NCBI RefSeq assembly: GCF_900452395.1 | Contig: NZ_UGNV01000001.1 | Location: 1,637,501-1,701,500, forward strand | Length of the DNA stretch: 64,000 nucleotides | From: Legionella beliardensis | GTDB taxonomy: Bacteria; Pseudomonadota; Gammaproteobacteria; Legionellales; Legionellaceae | Reading direction: 5' to 3' | Part shown: positions 1 through 7,963 of the stretch, piece after piece | How the letters are laid out: each line of letters opens with the position of its first letter | Position numbering within the stretch: the stretch's first letter is position 1 | Notes under the pieces: generated by a model | The model's input: only the letters and a program-made list of their open reading frames with translations | Databases searched by the model: none | Told to the model about the DNA's origin: nothing | Program-made: the position numbers and the translations under genes

Positions 1-1077
1 AGTCTTAGGTAAATGACTAGACTTATGCATAACCGATTGATAAGTATCAATAAAATCATCAATAACTAGGTCAATGTCATGATGTTTTTCAACAATTTTT
101 CTACCAAATGTTGATAAATGTTTTCGCCATTCATAATCTTGAACTAATTTTTTTATAACTTGCTTAATATTAACTGGATTCGCGTTAGCAACAGGCATTT
201 CATTGCCATAAACACAACTAAATAGGTCTTCTCTTAAATTAGCTATAACAGGCTTTCCTAAAGCCATTGCCTCAAGCGTAAATACGCCTGGTGCGCCTAT
301 TAAAATTTGGTCAATGATGATATCAGAGTTACGATAAATTTGGGCTGCTTTCTGATGAGACATTCCTTGAATTAATTTTAATTCAAACTTTAAACCCTCA
401 TTTTTTAATTCTTCCAAAGCTTTCAAAATAAAATTTGAACCTTTGCATATCTTATCAGTTGGAGCATGTACTATTAGCGGTACATCATTTTTTTTTATTC
501 CAACAAATTTATAGTCATTCAAAGCTAGAGCTCTAGGTATAATTTTAGCCTCACTACAAAATTGCTGGAGCTCAGGGTCTTGAACTAAAAACTGATCGAC
601 ATATTCATGAAGGAAATCAATATAGCGTAAAATTGCTTCCTCAGGCACCTTGCTAACATAGCCATAGCGAAACGGACTATAGGGGTTAAAAGCGAGATCT
701 TTACTAGAAGTTCTTAAATCAAACCCCGTAAAACGATGTATAATTTTCTTTCCTCTGGCTTTAATAAGGGGTATATCTAATCCCGACATTAAGGAGACAT
801 CAGCTTTATAAAATAAAGATTTGTTCCAGAAATGAAAAATATCAAAATCGCGTTCAAGATATTCTTTTAAAATAGTAATTTGCGCTTTAGTACGCCCCCC
901 CAGAGCTTTAAAATTTACACTTCTATCTAATGGATAACCCAAAGGATGTCCATCACCTAAGTTATAATGTACCTGCTCAGCCTCATACCCTCTTTCTTTT
1001 AACTTGTTAACAATAACCATTGGCATATTAGCAATATTCATTGGTGCTAATACAATTTTTAACTTATTTTCTGTCAT
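1..1077 (-). CDS. Glycosyltransferase, GT-B/GT4-like (3' end beyond window)
   Basis: An open frame of 359 codons starts at ATG 1077 and runs off the left edge without a stop, so the C-terminus is missing. The N-terminus (MTENKLKIVLAPMNIANMP) is a typical GT-B beta strand and loop. Near residue 270 there is a donor-binding segment, GAPGVFTLEAMALGKPV, like the conserved EX7E region of GT4 enzymes. No signal peptide or membrane span is visible, so it is probably a cytoplasmic sugar transferase acting on a lipid-linked glycan. It begins 14 bases after the stop of the aminotransferase gene and is the last visible gene of the surface-glycan operon. Donor and acceptor cannot be deduced. Confidence 0.75.
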   Translation of the reverse strand, partial: MTENKLKIVLAPMNIANMPMVIVNKLKERGYEAEQVHYNLGDGHPLGYPLDRSVNFKALGGRTKAQITILKEYLERDFDIFHFWNKSLFYKADVSLMSGLDIPLIKARGKKIIHRFTGFDLRTSSKDLAFNPYSPFRYGYVSKVPEEAILRYIDFLHEYVDQFLVQDPELQQFCSEAKIIPRALALNDYKFVGIKKNDVPLIVHAPTDKICKGSNFILKALEELKNEGLKFELKLIQGMSHQKAAQIYRNSDIIIDQILIGAPGVFTLEAMALGKPVIANLREDLFSCVYGNEMPVANANPVNIKQVIKKLVQDYEWRKHLSTFGRKIVEKHHDIDLVIDDFIDTYQSVMHKSSHLPKT

Positions 1078-1091
1078 TATGAGCTCATGGT

Positions 1092-2201
1092 TTAAGATAA
1101 ATTTTGACAAATTACTTCAGTAATATATTTAGTATCTTCTATAGATAAACCATGATGGACAGGTATTGCTATGATCTCATTACATAAGCGCTCAGTCACT
1201 GGAAGGGTTAAATGGCCATATTTTTCAATAAAAATAGGCTGCTGATGCAATCCTCTAGGGTAATGAATGCCCGATTCAATTCCTTTCTCTTTTAATCTTA
1301 TAATTAATTCATTTCGATTAATTTTTGCTTGATTTGAATTGATAGTAAAACAATATTGATGAACAGCCGGTTGTGTATTAGGTAATGCTTGCTGAAGCTT
1401 AATACTAGGAATTGAAGATAAATATTCATTATATAGATGATAATTTCTACGCCGGATGGTTAACATGTCATCTAAACGTTTTAATTGCTCTCTTCCAATT
1501 GCAGCTTCTACATCTGTCATTCTATAATTTAAACCAATCATAGTATGAAGATATTTTCCTGTTTGCCCATGAGAACGCATATACCGTAGTTTATAAGCTA
1601 TCTCTTCATCATTGGTAAGAATCATTCCACCTTCGCCTACAAATAAATTTTTTGAAGGATAAAAAGAATAAGATGTAAAATCATTAAATCCCCCTACATC
1701 TTTATTTTGATACTTAGCACCATGTGCTTGCGCATTGTCCCAAATTACTTTTAAATCATATTTTTTAGCAAACTTTTCTATGCTATTAATATCGCAAACA
1801 TTACCAAACAAGTGTACAGGAGAAATAGCTCTAGTTTTATCCGTAATACGTTTGGCTGCATCTTCTAAGTCAATTAAAAATGTATCAGGATTAACATCAC
1901 ATATGACTGGCTTACCACCAGCCATCATGACCATTGAGCCAGTTGCCATAAATGTAAAAGAAGGCACTAATACTTCATCACCTGGTTGTAAGAAAGTCAT
2001 GTATGCTAAATGCAAAGAAGCGGAACCATTCGCACAAGCGATAGCATGCTGAGCGCCAACCTTTTTTGCAAATTCTTTCTCAAAAGCCTCACATTCTACA
2101 CCTTGTCTTAACGAGCCTGATTTCAGTATAGTAGTGGCAGCATCTATTTCAGAGGATGATAGGCTAATCTCTGCCATTTTAATTGTTTTGGAAATAGACA
2201 T
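1092..2201 (-). CDS. DegT/DnrJ/EryC1-family nucleotide-sugar aminotransferase
   Basis: This 369-residue protein is a PLP-dependent aminotransferase of the DegT/DnrJ/EryC1 family, which transfers an amino group from glutamate to keto-sugar nucleotides. The PLP lysine is K184 in SFYPSKNLFVGEGG. The cofactor-binding Asp and Gln are D155 and Q158 in WDNAQAHGA. Length is normal. The ATG start has an AAGGAG ribosome binding site nine bases upstream. With the dehydratase and the hexapeptide acyltransferase of the same operon it fits a pathway making an N-acylated amino-deoxy sugar, as in bacillosamine or 4-amino-fucose synthesis. C3 or C4 specificity cannot be read from the sequence. It differs from the WbpE-like aminotransferase at 31445-32554. 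Confidence 0.88.
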   Translation of the reverse strand: MSISKTIKMAEISLSSSEIDAATTILKSGSLRQGVECEAFEKEFAKKVGAQHAIACANGSASLHLAYMTFLQPGDEVLVPSFTFMATGSMVMMAGGKPVICDVNPDTFLIDLEDAAKRITDKTRAISPVHLFGNVCDINSIEKFAKKYDLKVIWDNAQAHGAKYQNKDVGGFNDFTSYSFYPSKNLFVGEGGMILTNDEEIAYKLRYMRSHGQTGKYLHTMIGLNYRMTDVEAAIGREQLKRLDDMLTIRRRNYHLYNEYLSSIPSIKLQQALPNTQPAVHQYCFTINSNQAKINRNELIIRLKEKGIESGIHYPRGLHQQPIFIEKYGHLTLPVTERLCNEIIAIPVHHGLSIEDTKYITEVICQNLS

Positions 2202-2229
2202 TTTAAGATACTCCTTGTAAATAATATTT

Positions 2230-2856
2230 TTATGCTAATAAATATTTTTGCCAGCTTAGTGCAATATTCTTTTCCTCAAGCTCTTTAGGTAAAACAGTAA
2301 TTTTGCCAGCACTACCCATTACCAAGCTCATAGGTGGAATATCTTTAGTAACTACTGTCCCTGCTGCTATAAAAGAGCCTCTTCCTATACGAATGCCAGG
2401 TACTATAATTACTCCCCCTCCAATAGTTACTTCATCTTCAATAATTGGGCCTATAGGTTTATAAGTATCACGCATTTTCAAAGGATATTTATCATTTGTC
2501 ATGGTTACTCCAGGACCAATGAATACACGTGAACCAATGGTTGTATGTGTCGGAATATAGCAATTAGACTCAATTTTTACATAATCACCAATAATAATGT
2601 TTCCATCGAGAACCGTATTTGTTCCTATAACAACATGTTGTCCAATTTCCGTATGTTCACGAATTAAAACATAATGTCCGGTTTGAAAATTAGAGCCGCA
2701 AGTAACATCACAATAAATAATACTACCTGCGCGAATAAGTGTATTTTGACTAAACGTTGTATTTTGACTATTCTCTTTGTATTTTAACCCTATGATAGCA
2801 CCGGGCTGGATGATAATATCTTCTGGTGCGGTATAACAACCTTGCATTGAATTCAC
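2230..2856 (-). CDS. Left-handed beta-helix (hexapeptide) acyltransferase
   Basis: The 208-residue protein is built of hexapeptide repeats of the [LIV]-G-x4 type, for example IGQHVVIGTNTVLDGNIIIG and the region around residues 120-180 (VTIGGGVIIVPGIRIGRGSF), which fold as a left-handed beta helix. Such enzymes transfer acetyl groups to sugars or sugar nucleotides. It lacks the N-terminal Rossmann-like domain of PglD and looks more like WbpD/WlbB-type sugar N-acetyltransferases. The likely start is GTG at 2856, preceded by AAGGA with a six-base spacer; the ATG three codons later has no well-placed site. It lies between the SQD1-like gene and the DegT aminotransferase gene and probably acetylates the amino sugar made by the latter, which is an inference from context. 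Confidence 0.8.
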   Translation of the reverse strand: MNSMQGCYTAPEDIIIQPGAIIGLKYKENSQNTTFSQNTLIRAGSIIYCDVTCGSNFQTGHYVLIREHTEIGQHVVIGTNTVLDGNIIIGDYVKIESNCYIPTHTTIGSRVFIGPGVTMTNDKYPLKMRDTYKPIGPIIEDEVTIGGGVIIVPGIRIGRGSFIAAGTVVTKDIPPMSLVMGSAGKITVLPKELEEKNIALSWQKYLLA

Positions 2857-2883
2857 TACTAGTCCTTAAATAATTTTTAATAT

Positions 2884-4071
2884 TTACCATTTAATCCCTT
2901 TAAAAATAATATCTTGACGGATGTTATTTTTATAACGGTTAACAACTTCAAATATTTTTTGCATAGAATCTTCTGTTAAATAATGGGGCTTAACACCAAT
3001 ATTTTGTAAGCCTTGATAAGCGGGGTTATAGTAATGCTCCTCTTTTTCCTTCCGAGGATTTTCTATATTTTTAATTTCAACCCTAAACCCAAGATTATCA
3101 CCTACCTTCTTAGTCAATTCAGCTAATTGGTTGGCAGTGAACGTTTCCATGATTTGATTAAATATTCGTAGCTCGCCTTTTTGGGCAGGTATTTTTTCAG
3201 AAGCATGAACACATTGCAGGGTATCATTAATATTTAAATAACCGCGTGTTTGTCCACCTTTACCATAGACTGTTAAAGGGTAACCTATAACAGCTTGTAC
3301 AATAAAACGATTAATGATTGTGCCAAAAATTTCATCATAATTGAAAATAGTTTTAAGCCGATCATCGATTATAGATTCTGGTGTATCAATGCCATAAACA
3401 GGGCCTTGCATTAAATCTGTGCACTTAAGATCCCACATACGCACAGCAAACCAAATTAAATCGGTATCCATAACCTTTGTTGTATGATAAATGGAACTAG
3501 CTTGACGGGGAAATAAAAATTTGTCTTTACGACCTTTATGCTCTATCTCTAACCACCCTTCTTCAATATCAATATTGGGGGTACCATATTCGCCCATGGT
3601 ACCTAATTTAATTAAATGGGTATCAGGCGCAAAATCTTTTAATGCGAACAAAATATTATTAGTTACTAATAAATTATTTTGTATTGTATTGTTTGCATAC
3701 TTATAATTAATTAAAGAATAAGGCGCTGATGGTTGTTCTGCGTAATGAATTACGGTATCAGGAATTCCTGTAAAATTATTATTTTCAGCCCTTTGATAAG
3801 CCACACGCCCGTTAAACAGACTGCGCATGACTTCCGGGTCAGCAAGATCACCAATAACAACTTTAATATCTTTACCAGTTAATTCAAACCATAATTTAGC
3901 GCGCTCAATAAGTGATGGAACTGGGTAAAGCATGTCTACATCAAGCTCAACACAAGAGTTACGCCTTAGATAATTATCAACAACTGTTACCTCATAACCC
4001 CGGTTTGAAAAATACATGCACGTAGGCCAACCGAGATACCCATCTCCGCCTAATATTAAAACATGAGGCAC
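2884..4071 (-). CDS. UDP-sulfoquinovose synthase (SQD1-family SDR)
   Basis: The 395-residue protein is an extended short-chain dehydrogenase with the NAD-binding start LILGGDGYLGW (residues 5-15). It matches plant and cyanobacterial SQD1 along its length: residues RSAPYS-like QPSAPYS near 114, LGTMGEYGTPNIDIEEG at 156-172, YHTTK with Y195 and K199, YGKGGQTRGYL, and NPRKEKEEHYYNP near the C-terminus. T158, Y195 and K199 correspond to the catalytic Thr, Tyr and Lys of SQD1. The family converts UDP-glucose plus sulfite to UDP-sulfoquinovose. The start is GTG 4071 with AAGGAG seven bases upstream. Its place in a capsule-type operon suggests the product goes into a surface glycan and not into sulfolipid; substrate identity is inferred from similarity only. 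Confidence 0.85.
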   Translation of the reverse strand: MPHVLILGGDGYLGWPTCMYFSNRGYEVTVVDNYLRRNSCVELDVDMLYPVPSLIERAKLWFELTGKDIKVVIGDLADPEVMRSLFNGRVAYQRAENNNFTGIPDTVIHYAEQPSAPYSLINYKYANNTIQNNLLVTNNILFALKDFAPDTHLIKLGTMGEYGTPNIDIEEGWLEIEHKGRKDKFLFPRQASSIYHTTKVMDTDLIWFAVRMWDLKCTDLMQGPVYGIDTPESIIDDRLKTIFNYDEIFGTIINRFIVQAVIGYPLTVYGKGGQTRGYLNINDTLQCVHASEKIPAQKGELRIFNQIMETFTANQLAELTKKVGDNLGFRVEIKNIENPRKEKEEHYYNPAYQGLQNIGVKPHYLTEDSMQKIFEVVNRYKNNIRQDIIFKGIKW

Positions 4072-4089
4072 GTTACTTCTCCTTAAGAC

Positions 4090-5226
4090 TTAAATAGTTA
4101 ATGCAGTATAATTTTGCTCTGCCTGGGAGGCAGCTATAGGTATAACTCGCTTAGTAATATGGTTTGACACAGCGCCTTGGTATTTATAGCAATCCAGAAG
4201 AAAATGTGACAGTAAGTAATCTTTTATTTCTTCTACTGTCATAAATTTTTCACTTGAACTAATGTAGGGCTTAGTTACATTTTTACTAACTAAGGTTTCA
4301 TAACTGCTATAATCTATTTCTTCATATAAAGGAAGCATGGCGGGCTTTACCATAAACATATGTTCAAGCTCATAAGCTCTTTCAGTCTCATCCTGGGTCA
4401 TTAATTCTTCATAAAGCTTTTCACCAGGTTTTGTCCCTATATATTCAATGCCTATACTATCTGGATCGCGATCAAATTTTGGGGCTACGAGCTCTATCAT
4501 GGCAGTTGCTAAATCTATAATACGCATTACAGGCATTTTTGTGATAAAAACCTCACCACCTTTAGCTAATAATGATGCCTCAATAACTAACTTAACAGCC
4601 TCGTCCGCAGTCATGAAAAAGCGAGTCATACGACTGTCGGTAATAGTGATATTTTGGCCTTCTTTAATTTGAGAATAGAAAATGGGAAGAACAGAACCTC
4701 TCGAGCCAATAACGTTACCAAAACGTGTACTAGTAAAAATGATATTACTAGAGCCCTTAATATTACTTGCCGAAGTAATAAGGCGTTCACCTAATAGTTT
4801 GGTAGTACCCATTACATTAGTAGAGTTAACAGCTTTATCACTACTTGTATAAATAACTCGGCTAACAGTTGTAGACTCTATAGCAGCACTAATAACATTC
4901 AGTGTGCCTTCAGCATTGGTTCGTACGGCTTCAAATGGGCTTTGTTCACTGATAATAACATGTTTCATTGCAGCGGTATGTAAAATAATATCTACATTGC
5001 GAGCAAGATATTTAAGCCTATCTAAATCTCTGATATCAGCAAAGAAACCATTATAACGAGATTCTTTTCGATTTTTTTCATTTAAATAAAATAATTCAGA
5101 TTCATTGTTATCAAGGGCTTTGACTTCCTTAATATTTAACTTCAATAATTTTGCAGTTAAAACACTACCGATTGTGCCTGCAGCACCTGTAATAAGAACC
5201 CTTTTTCCTTTATATACTTGCTCCAT
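4090..5226 (-). CDS. UDP-sugar 4,6-dehydratase, FlaA1/CapD/PglF-type
   Basis: The 378-residue protein is a soluble nucleotide-sugar dehydratase of the polysaccharide biosynthesis CapD family. It has the Rossmann motif ITGAAGTIGS near residue 13, the HTAAMKHV segment near 86, the SSDKAVN segment, and NVMGTTK, where Met replaces the usual catalytic Tyr of the YxxxK motif, as is normal in FlaA1/PseB/PglF enzymes. RFGNVIGSRGSVLP and the SRMTRFFM segment also fit. It lacks the membrane domain of full-length WbpM/PglF. The family converts UDP-GlcNAc to a 4-keto-6-deoxy sugar, the substrate for an aminotransferase such as the one at 1092-2201. The ATG start follows AAAGGA. C5-inverting and retaining versions cannot be told apart here. 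Confidence 0.85.
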   Translation of the reverse strand: MEQVYKGKRVLITGAAGTIGSVLTAKLLKLNIKEVKALDNNESELFYLNEKNRKESRYNGFFADIRDLDRLKYLARNVDIILHTAAMKHVIISEQSPFEAVRTNAEGTLNVISAAIESTTVSRVIYTSSDKAVNSTNVMGTTKLLGERLITSASNIKGSSNIIFTSTRFGNVIGSRGSVLPIFYSQIKEGQNITITDSRMTRFFMTADEAVKLVIEASLLAKGGEVFITKMPVMRIIDLATAMIELVAPKFDRDPDSIGIEYIGTKPGEKLYEELMTQDETERAYELEHMFMVKPAMLPLYEEIDYSSYETLVSKNVTKPYISSSEKFMTVEEIKDYLLSHFLLDCYKYQGAVSNHITKRVIPIAASQAEQNYTALTI

Positions 5227-5341
5227 ACAATTCCTTTAATAAATCAAACTCCAAATTTGCAATAAAACAGTAACATAAATTGTTCATATAAAGCTAGAAA
5301 CTAAGCTTTAAATCAAGCGTGTAACTTTAATTTATAAAAAA

Positions 5342-6001
5342 TTAAGCCAAATATTTATATAATTGAATTATTTCCTCTATTGAATTAGCTTTTATAATTT
5401 TAGTGCCTTTCAAAAATATGCCTTGCTTACAAAATTCTCTTACTACACCTACGCTATGAGAAACCATAATAATACCTTTACTTTCGGCTTTCTCATTGAA
5501 AATAAGTTTACATTTTTTTCTAAACGATAAATCACCAACAGCTAAAGCCTCATCAACAATGTAAAAATCAAAATCAAAAGCCATTGATAAACCAAAAGCT
5601 AAACGTGAGCGCATTCCAGAACTATATGTTTGGACAGGCATATCAAAATAATGACCAATTTCAGCAAAATCCTGCACAAAATTAATTTTCTCTATTGTTT
5701 CGTCTTTATCATTCATAAAGAGCCGACAAACAAATTTTACATTTTCTCGTCCCGTTAAATTGGCAATAAAGCCACCTGCCACACCGACGGGCCAGGATAA
5801 ACGGCTAGTAATATTAACTACCCCACTACTGGGCTTTTCTATACCACATAAAATACGTAATAATGTAGATTTACCCGCACCATTTGAGCCCATTAAAGCA
5901 ATTCGTTCGCCTGGCTTAATACATAAAGACAAATCATTAAATACAATGTGCTTTTTTCCTTGTACTTTATAATATTTACTAATATTAATTGCCTCAATCA
6001 T
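5342..6001 (-). CDS. kpsT: Polysaccharide-export ABC transporter ATPase, KpsT-like
   Basis: The 219-residue protein has a Walker A motif GSNGAGKST near residue 39, a signature sequence YSSGMRSRL in place of LSGGQ, and a Walker [14 protein letters not shown], all typical of KpsT/Wzt/TagH ATPases. The length equals group 2 capsule KpsT, and there is no C-terminal carbohydrate-binding domain as in O-antigen Wzt proteins. It is expected to power export of an undecaprenyl- or lipid-linked polysaccharide across the inner membrane with the permease encoded just upstream. The start codon overlaps the permease stop by four bases (ATGA), which indicates translational coupling. Confidence 0.88.
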   Translation of the reverse strand: MIEAINISKYYKVQGKKHIVFNDLSLCIKPGERIALMGSNGAGKSTLLRILCGIEKPSSGVVNITSRLSWPVGVAGGFIANLTGRENVKFVCRLFMNDKDETIEKINFVQDFAEIGHYFDMPVQTYSSGMRSRLAFGLSMAFDFDFYIVDEALAVGDLSFRKKCKLIFNEKAESKGIIMVSHSVGVVREFCKQGIFLKGTKIIKANSIEEIIQLYKYLA

Positions 6002-6816
6002 CGCTGCTCGATCTCAATCATTATTTTTTGATAGGTAGCTAAATAAAGCCCCATCCCGATTGCTAATGTAATTAATGATACCTTTAATAAATAGTCACTT
6101 GATGTATACGAAGTAAATGAAAAAGGTGGCGTAAAACTCTCGCGTATTATTTCTATAAATTGAAAAATAGGATTATAAAGAACTATATTTCTTACAGATT
6201 TAGGTAACATATCAGCGCTAAAAAAAATGCCTGAAAAAATGTAAGTCATTCGATTAATAATTGAGATAACAGTCGACATAAAGTTAAAGAAAAAACAAGC
6301 AATTGAAATAATAAGGGATAGCCCCAAAATAAAACCTACAAATGATACTGAATTTCGTAGCAACCTTAAAAAATCATAAAGATTCCATTTGATTCCAAAC
6401 CATTTAAGTCCTATTAATAGAATGATAAAAATCAGTAATGAAACCATAATCTCACTAATAATTTTTGCAAATATGGGGTCTACAGGCTTAATCTGGCGAA
6501 ATAGATAGAAGCCTTTATTAATTTTAATACTTCCCTTACTGCTATTTATAACATTGCGAAATAATAGAAAGGGTATAACCCCTAATAAAATGAAAAGTGG
6601 TGCAGGAAGAAGAGTATGAATATTTCGATTAAAGCCGATCCGAATCAACATCCATACGCCAATATGCGTAATAGGCTCTAATATCACCCATAACATACCA
6701 ATAGAGCGCTCTGTATTTACTGTTTTAATAAATCTTTTTTGAATATCTCGAATAACTAGAGCAAAAACTGAAGCATACATTACTTGCCATGAATAACGCA
6801 TTGAATGACTAGTCAT
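5998..6816 (-). CDS. kpsM: Polysaccharide-export ABC transporter permease, KpsM-like
   Basis: This is an ABC-2 type permease of about 272 residues with six predicted membrane segments. The conserved [12 protein letters not shown] segment near the N-terminus and the short hydrophobic loop before the last helix match KpsM/BexB capsule exporters. The reading frame is open upstream to a TTG at 6834, and another ATG lies at 6801; none has a strong ribosome binding site. The ATG at 6816 is chosen, while the 6801 start would give an N-terminus closest in length to KpsM. It pairs with the KpsT-like ATPase. No KpsC, KpsS, KpsE or KpsD homologue is inside the window. Confidence 0.85.
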   Translation of the reverse strand: MTSHSMRYSWQVMYASVFALVIRDIQKRFIKTVNTERSIGMLWVILEPITHIGVWMLIRIGFNRNIHTLLPAPLFILLGVIPFLLFRNVINSSKGSIKINKGFYLFRQIKPVDPIFAKIISEIMVSLLIFIILLIGLKWFGIKWNLYDFLRLLRNSVSFVGFILGLSLIISIACFFFNFMSTVISIINRMTYIFSGIFFSADMLPKSVRNIVLYNPIFQFIEIIRESFTPPFSFTSYTSSDYLLKVSLITLAIGMGLYLATYQKIMIEIEQR

Positions 6817-6902
6817 TGCTAAGTGTCTCAACAAATAATTTAAAAAGACTGTAGCGCTAGCAACATTAAGCTGCTAGCTTTAAAATATTTTGACAACCAA
6901 AT

Positions 6903-7118
6903 TTATTGGCAAACAAGAACATTTGCTTCATCATCGTCATCATCATTACCAACAAAAGCAATAATACCACCAATAACCGCTGCAGCTAAGACACCGCCCG
7001 CTATCCAGCCTGGAGACCAACTCATCCCGGGGCCGCCAGCAAAAGCAACTGAATTTGCTAGAGCAATGTATAAACCTAGAGTGAACTTATTTATTAATTT
7101 AGAAAATATAGTTTTCAT
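6903..7118 (-). CDS. Small glycine/alanine-rich exported protein with Asp-rich tail
   Basis: This 71-residue protein has a signal peptide-like N-terminus ending near AFAGG, then a short segment GMSWSPGW, a glycine/alanine-rich hydrophobic helix (IAGGVLAAAVIGGIIAFVG, about residues 37-55) and an acidic tail with five Asp in a row. The ATG start has AAGGA seven bases upstream, so translation is likely. It is the first gene of the operon, 86 bases before the permease start. The layout recalls GfcA/YmcD and YjbE, tiny exported glycine/threonine-rich proteins encoded at the head of E. coli capsule and exopolysaccharide loci. That resemblance is in architecture only; the sequence is not clearly related and the function is unknown. 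Confidence 0.65.
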   Translation of the reverse strand: MKTIFSKLINKFTLGLYIALANSVAFAGGPGMSWSPGWIAGGVLAAAVIGGIIAFVGNDDDDDEANVLVCQ

Positions 7119-7288
7119 CCTCTCATCCTTGTTTATGAAATAATCTGTTAGCTTTATGTAAATAGCTTTGCTACGCTATTGAATAATACCAGTCCCTATT
7201 CTTAATATCAATCTAAATATAATGATAATTAATTAGAATATTTTTCTATAAGCCTATGATTTTATAAATTTTTAACTAAACAATTTTT
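7119..7288. other. Intergenic region upstream of the glycan operon
   Basis: This 170-base AT-rich stretch separates mutH from the first gene of the glycan operon on the same strand. It should contain the operon promoter, but no convincing -35/-10 pair was found by eye. No JUMPStart/ops sequence was found. Confidence 0.4.
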
Positions 7289-7963
7289 TTACTTTATGCT
7301 AAAAATAATCTCGGTAAACGACCTTCTTAAATAAAAGCCCCGAGGCAAAGTCAGGATTTTGTTTCCTTCATTGTCTAAGCCATAACATAGAGAACGAGCA
7401 TTGGCAGCTTTAGGTCGCACTTGCAAATAATGTCCCATCGTTGCATCAATCTCTTCTAGGCGGCCAGTACCTATCATAGTGGTTAATTCTAACCAATCTT
7501 GCTGTAAAATCTCCTCTTGCTCAGGAGTAGGCGACCATAGATAGGCTTGGCCAATTCGACGTTGCGCAAACGGTATTTCTCTTGCGCCTTCAACTGGAAT
7601 CCAAAGGATACGCTTTAGCTTTTGATAACATTCTGAAGCGTACCATTCTTGACGATGCACATGTAAAAGAGGAATAGAGGTAATAAATGTAGATTCTGCA
7701 GGCTTTCCACGATTATTAAAAGGAATTGTTTTTAATTCAATATTGAGATGATTAAAATCAGGCACAGCTTTAGTGCCTGCAGTCGCACCTAAAATTAACT
7801 CTATCGCTTGGCCTGCCCAGCCTTTACGTTTTACTTGATCTTTAGGAATAGAGGCTTGGATAAAATTTGCTAGCTGAGCAAAGCTAATTCCTTCAATTTG
7901 TAAGCAGCGAAACAGTAATTCATCCTCATTGTTCGGGGGTGATTTTGGTAAGCGCGCGTTCAT
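7289..7963 (-). CDS. mutH: DNA mismatch repair endonuclease MutH
   Basis: The 224-residue protein aligns end to end with E. coli MutH (229 residues). The catalytic D-x(n)-ExK signature is present as DFNHLNIELKTIP near residue 70-82, followed by WIPVEG, QRRIG, LWSP and a C-terminal LPRGFYLRRSFT. MutH nicks the unmethylated strand at hemimethylated GATC sites after activation by MutL, so it implies Dam methylation in this organism. The start lies 38 bases inside the end of the upstream mechanosensitive channel gene, in another frame, so the two are probably cotranscribed. All key residues are present. Confidence 0.95.
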   Translation of the reverse strand: MNARLPKSPPNNEDELLFRCLQIEGISFAQLANFIQASIPKDQVKRKGWAGQAIELILGATAGTKAVPDFNHLNIELKTIPFNNRGKPAESTFITSIPLLHVHRQEWYASECYQKLKRILWIPVEGAREIPFAQRRIGQAYLWSPTPEQEEILQQDWLELTTMIGTGRLEEIDATMGHYLQVRPKAANARSLCYGLDNEGNKILTLPRGFYLRRSFTEIIFSIK

